From: JBDNJM01 sp041687755
GTDB taxonomy: Bacteria; Planctomycetota; UBA1135; GCA-002686595
Assembly: GCA_041687755.1 (NCBI GenBank)
Contig: JBDNJM010000030.1
Span: 1 to 16,947 of the forward strand
Length of the DNA stretch: 16,947 bases
Direction of reading: 5' to 3'
Numbering within the stretch: position 1 is the stretch's first letter; each line of letters begins with the position of its first letter. The notes beneath the pieces are model-generated. The model had not been told where the DNA came from. It did no database searches and saw nothing but the letters and a program-made list of their open reading frames with translations. Shown here in pieces: positions 14,099 to 16,947 of the stretch. The translations under genes were made by a program, and so were the position numbers.

Positions 14099-15499
14099 AT
14101 GAACTTCAAGCGAATCGCGATGCTGCTGGGCCTGGCCTGGCTGGTGGTGGGGGGTCTGGTGGTCTACACCCAGATGCAGAAACCGGCCGGCGGAGAGCCG
14201 GAGCTACCCGGGGCCGAAGCGGATCCGGACCAGGTGCCCTCAGCCGAGGGCGAGGCTTCCGAGCCGGAGCAGGCCCAGGGCGAGTCGAGGACCGAACGCC
14301 GGGAGCGCGAGGCGGAGGAGCGCCGGCTGGAGGACGAGCGGCTCGCTGCCGAGCGCACCGCGGAAGAGGAGCGCCTGGCGCTGCAGGCGCGGGAGGCGTT
14401 CGAGCGCTTCCAGGAGCGCGCGCGCAACCCTGACGAGCACCAGCGCGAGGTCATCGAGCGCATTTTCGACCCCGTCGAGCGAGCGGCGGAGCGCTACGGA
14501 AAACACGACGATCTCGATGAGTCCACCTGGTTCGGCGAAGACCAGGAGTCGAACAACAAGGCGATCGACGAGCTGCTGGACAAGGCGATCCAAGTGCTTG
14601 AGATATCGGGCATCTCCGAAACTCGCGCCAAGCTGAGGCGCAACCGGGAGCGGATTGCGGAGCTGGAAAACACGCTCGCTCGCGACCGGGAAGCCCGCAT
14701 CTCGGCACCGGCCGAGGAGGACCTGACGACCCTGGAAAAGCCGTTCAAGGACAGCGCGGAGGACATCGATGCGCGCATCGATACCCAGACCCTGGAGAAG
14801 TCTGAGCTCGAGCTTGAGATCGTCGTCCTGGAGCAGGACTTCGTGGATTCGCTCGCCGAAATCGGCGTTGAGATCGACCGCGCATCCGCCAAGAGCCTTC
14901 TGAACACGGTGAGCGGCGACGACTTCGTCGAGATGTGCATTGCCTTCGACAACATCCGGATCGTCACCGTTCAGCTGCAGGACCTGACCGAGCAGGCCGG
15001 CGAGTCGCTCGATGTTGCGCGACGCTATTACGGGTCCTACGTCGTGCTGGTGCGGATCATGGATCGCATCCAGAAGGAGTTCATTCGGCGCATTGAGGAA
15101 GAACAGCTGCCCAAGCTGGCCAAGTTCGAGGAGTTGGCGCGCAAGAACATCGAGCAGGCGCGCAAGAACGCGGCCTCCGGTGGCGACCCGCAGGTCGCGG
15201 AGCAGAACATCCGCTCGAACAAGCTCACCCAGGAGGCCACCGAGTTCTATCGCCGCTTCCTGATCGAGCAGGCGAAGGACGTGGCGGCCCAGAACGAGGC
15301 CCTCCAGCCGAAGCTGCGCGATGCGCTGAATACCTACGACACGGTCCGCCTCTCGAGCCAGGTCGCGGAGCTGATTCGCGAGGGCCAGCGCAACTTCTCG
15401 GCGTTGCTCGAACTAGAGGTGCCGGACCTGCGCGGGTTCGAGAACGAGGAGCTGGAGGCGGAGTTCCAGCGGCTGACCCAAGAGCTGATCCAGCCCTGA
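14099..15499 (+). CDS. Membrane-anchored coiled-coil protein of unknown function
   Basis: 466 aa. An N-terminal hydrophobic helix (4-23) with no lipobox cysteine leads to an acidic, Pro/Glu-rich linker (30-62) and a charged coiled coil (about 63-108, with repeated RxxEEERLA-type heptads). A mostly helical body extends from about 112 to the end. A distinctive stretch, VSGDDFVEMCIAFDNIRIVT to RRYYGSYVVLVRIMDRIQKE (271-327), is well ordered and suggests a conserved core. Further helices carry LPKLAKFEELARKNIEQARK (337-356) and LNTYDTVRLSSQVAELIREG (410-429). I do not recognise a named domain. I have the impression of similar hypothetical proteins in marine Gammaproteobacteria but cannot verify it. 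It follows DUF427 by 42 bases. Confidence 0.85.
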   Translation: MNFKRIAMLLGLAWLVVGGLVVYTQMQKPAGGEPELPGAEADPDQVPSAEGEASEPEQAQGESRTERREREAEERRLEDERLAAERTAEEERLALQAREAFERFQERARNPDEHQREVIERIFDPVERAAERYGKHDDLDESTWFGEDQESNNKAIDELLDKAIQVLEISGISETRAKLRRNRERIAELENTLARDREARISAPAEEDLTTLEKPFKDSAEDIDARIDTQTLEKSELELEIVVLEQDFVDSLAEIGVEIDRASAKSLLNTVSGDDFVEMCIAFDNIRIVTVQLQDLTEQAGESLDVARRYYGSYVVLVRIMDRIQKEFIRRIEEEQLPKLAKFEELARKNIEQARKNAASGGDPQVAEQNIRSNKLTQEATEFYRRFLIEQAKDVAAQNEALQPKLRDALNTYDTVRLSSQVAELIREGQRNFSALLELEVPDLRGFENEELEAEFQRLTQELIQP

Positions 15500-15590
15500 G
15501 TCCGCTCGAATCGCCAGGACCGCCAAGGCTGGGGCCCGAGCGGCTGCCAAGAATGGCTAGCCCCACGCGAAGTGCCGCTCTTGAGCCATC

Positions 15591-15753
15591 GGCCCCATCG
15601 GCTGGCGGCGCTTCGCTACGCATTGGCCCATCTCCGGCGGCGCCGCGGCGCTGATTGGCCCATCGCCTGGCGGCGCTGCGGTGCTAGTTGGCCCATCGCC
15701 TGGCGGCGGTGCGGTGCTGATTGGCCCATCGCTTGGCGGCGGTGGAGCGGACC
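15591..15753. repeat. Tandem repeat, five units of 32-33 bp (left arm)
   Basis: Units begin at 15591, 15623, 15655, 15688 and 15721. Each starts with (TT)GGCCCATC and continues with a variant of GCCTGGCGGCG. The second to fourth of the five differ at only a few positions from each other; the outer two are more diverged. The 33-base unit is a multiple of three, so every reading frame repeats as an 11-residue peptide. On the minus strand one frame gives HRRQAMGQSAP. There are no unique spacers between units. Confidence 0.88.
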
Positions 15754-15855
15754 CTGCGTGAACGGATTGCGCCAGGCGCAAGGGGTCACGCTCTGCGGAC
15801 GTCCGTCTGGCCCGGTGCTCCCGCGTGGTTGGGTGGGGCCTAGGCCTTGCCGAGT

Positions 15856-15873
15856 TGCATGGGTTGAGTGTGG
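15856..15873 (+). repeat. 18-base inverted-repeat anchor, left copy
   Basis: Bases 15856-15873 (TGCATGGGTTGAGTGTGG) are the exact reverse complement of 16016-16033. This is the innermost and best-conserved block of the large inverted repeat. Confidence 0.95.
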
Positions 15874-16015
15874 AACCGGCTGCGGGCTCTGAGCCCAAGT
15901 GCCTGGCAGATCGCCATCTGCGGAGTCGAGCATCCCCGTCAGGCCCGCGCTCTATGCCGGGAGGCACTGAACCGCTTTCCGCCCCAGGGAATGCGTACGC
16001 CGGGTGCCGGCAGAG

Positions 16016-16033
16016 CCACACTCAACCCATGCA
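16016..16033 (-). repeat. 18-base inverted-repeat anchor, right copy
   Basis: This is the exact inverted partner of 15856-15873. The 142 bases between the two copies are not repeated elsewhere in the window as far as I can see. Confidence 0.95.
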
Positions 16034-16074
16034 TTGTGGAATCCTTTCGCCCGGCGCAATCCGTATGCGCTCCG

Positions 16075-16140
16075 TGTGCACCCAGCGCCGTCAGGCGATG
16101 GGCCACAGGACACCGCAGCGTGTCCGGGCGATGGGCCCGA
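16075..16140. repeat. Two inverted 33-bp tandem units (right arm)
   Basis: Read on the minus strand, 16140-16108 and 16107-16075 are two consecutive 33-base units, each containing GGCCCATCG(C) or GGGCCCATCGC followed by a CCTG/CCGG-type core. They are the same unit family as 15591-15753 in opposite orientation, with the same period. On the plus strand one frame reads QRRQAMGHRTP then QRVRAMGPTAL, parallel to the left arm's minus-strand peptides. Confidence 0.72.
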
Positions 16141-16422
16141 CGGCACTAGAGCAGCACTTCAGCCGGGCAGCGCCATGGTTTCACCGCCTCTGAGGCCCGG
16201 GCGACCGGCAACGCCTCGAGACCCAGATTCTCGATCTGCAGAGCGGTGTTCGGGACTGTGCATCCAGGCAGGGGGAGGCCAGAGCAGCGAGGATGAACGC
16301 TGCGCATCCCCGGCTCCGGCACAGAATTAGTGGTGGGGGGCTGCCGAAGAGGAGCCCTCAGAACTCCACCTTGCCGTCGAGCGCCCCGCCACGGCACGGC
16401 AGCGGGAAAAGAAAGCAGGATC

Positions 16423-16438
16423 GGGGGGGGGCGGGGGG
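16423..16438 (+). repeat. G9-C-G6 homopolymer tract
   Basis: Nine G (16423-16431), one C, six G (16433-16438). This could form a quadruplex or slip during replication or sequencing. It is not inside a supported gene. Confidence 0.8.
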
Positions 16439-16590
16439 CCGATGAACCACAACCGACCTGAGGGGCACGCGGCTGACTCGTACAACTCCTGCCTGCAGAA
16501 ATCACCATTCAAGGGCAAACCGGCCACCACGAGGCCGAAGCTGATGCGATCAACACCACGGATCCTCAAGGAGTCCTCGGCCCCGGCGTG

Positions 16591-16617
16591 GGTGGCGGGG
16601 GTGGCGGGGGTGGCGGA
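16591..16617 (+). repeat. Three 9-bp GGTGGCGGG repeats
   Basis: Units at 16591, 16600 and 16609 are GGTGGCGGG, GGTGGCGGG and GGTGGCGGA. The G-runs could support a quadruplex. A second small duplication, GCGGGGCC twice, lies at 16625-16640. Confidence 0.85.
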
Positions 16618-16947
16618 GCGAGGCGCGGGGCCGCGGGGCCGCGGACGCGAAGGGAGCGACTCAGGGAGCACAGAAGGGCGCGAGAGGACCGGCGACCTGA
16701 GCCAGGGACGCCCTGACCTCCCGCAGATGAAACAAAACGGCATCCCTAAACCGTTGCTTAGCAGGCCTTTAGGCTCCCCATGGAGCCAGCCAAGAGATTC
16801 CCGCTCCACCCCGTTGACCCAGCCTGGGGGATCCGTACTATCTCGCCTCACCAACGCGGCGCACGAAGCGCAGCGGGGGGGAGCCGGAAGCGGCCGCGAC
16901 AGCGCGGAAGAAGCATCCGGGGCGACCTGAGAAGGGCGCCAACCACG

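Larger units (their letters stand above)
15569..16160. repeat. Imperfect inverted repeat, about 590 bp end to end
   Basis: The left arm (15569-15873) and right arm (16016-16160) are inverted relatives. Three anchors appear in matching order. GAAGTGC-x-GCTCT at 15569-15581 is inverted at 16148-16160 (12 of 13). CGGATTGCGCC at 15763-15773 is inverted exactly at 16053-16063. An 18-base block at 15856-15873 is inverted exactly at 16016-16033. The left arm is longer because it has five tandem units instead of two and an extra 60 or so bases between the last two anchors. The centre (15874-16015) holds a small hairpin, GCAGAT-CGCC-ATCTGC, at 15906-15921. No transposase is present. Confidence 0.8.
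16191..16947. other. 757 bases without a recognisable gene
   Basis: Open frames on both strands here have skewed composition and no family I recognise. One minus-strand frame ends at 16146 with an ordinary-looking tail (ALQIENLGLEALPVARASEA) and could be a gene remnant. The stretch at 16720-16830 has lower GC and contains a perfect hairpin, GGCTCC-CCAT-GGAGCC, at 16772-16787. The rest is G-rich on the plus strand. I see no tRNA, promoter or intact insertion sequence. Confidence 0.5.

Noticed and set aside
15502..15543. Terminator after the coiled-coil gene
   Set aside because: CCGCTCG and CGAGCGG can pair, but the loop is 28 bases and no T-run follows, so support is too weak.
15591..15753. 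CRISPR array
   Set aside because: The repeats are directly adjacent with no unique spacers, and no cas genes are present.
16442..16930. 162-codon plus-strand open frame at the right end
   Set aside because: It runs through the G-rich repeats, has no recognisable domain, and is matched by an equally long frame on the other strand.

Overview
This is a GC-rich bacterial window (roughly two thirds G+C) with tightly packed, overlapping operons and few strong Shine-Dalgarno sites. The gene families are a MoxR/DUF58/DUF4129 cluster, TPR-ExbB-ExbD-TonB, a BolA plus CGFS-glutaredoxin pair and a PhnD-type ABC transporter. This mix fits a Gram-negative-type envelope, for example a deep-branching Planctomycetota or Myxococcota-like lineage. 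No rRNA or tRNA is present to fix the taxonomy, so this placement is inference.

Region 1 (1-5222, minus strand) is a five-gene operon with every junction overlapping by 1 or 4 bases. In order of transcription it runs: polytopic membrane protein with a TTG start, DUF4129-like protein, DUF4350-like protein, MoxR-family AAA+ ATPase, DUF58 protein. A 20-bp-stem hairpin at 1-51 lies just past the last gene.

Region 2 (5331-6220, minus strand) holds bolA followed by a CGFS monothiol glutaredoxin, closed by a strong nested hairpin terminator at 5331-5363. Region 3 (6221-9688, minus strand) is a four-gene ABC importer, phnD-phnC-phnE-phnE. From remembered family sequences, the binding protein looks more like the putative-selenate clade than a true phosphonate binder.

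Region 4 (9910-13479, plus strand) encodes a secreted TPR protein, a short ExbB, an ExbD and a TonB-like protein. This is an ion-driven energy transducer whose ExbB carries lysine where E. coli ExbB has its essential membrane glutamate (Glu176). Region 5 (13547-15499, plus strand) has a DUF427 protein and a 466-aa membrane-anchored coiled-coil protein of unknown function.

Region 6 (15500-16947) has no gene I can support. It contains a roughly 590-bp imperfect inverted repeat. Each arm carries copies of the same 32-33-bp tandem repeat (five in the left arm, two in the right), followed by G-rich tracts. This is the least conventional part of the window.
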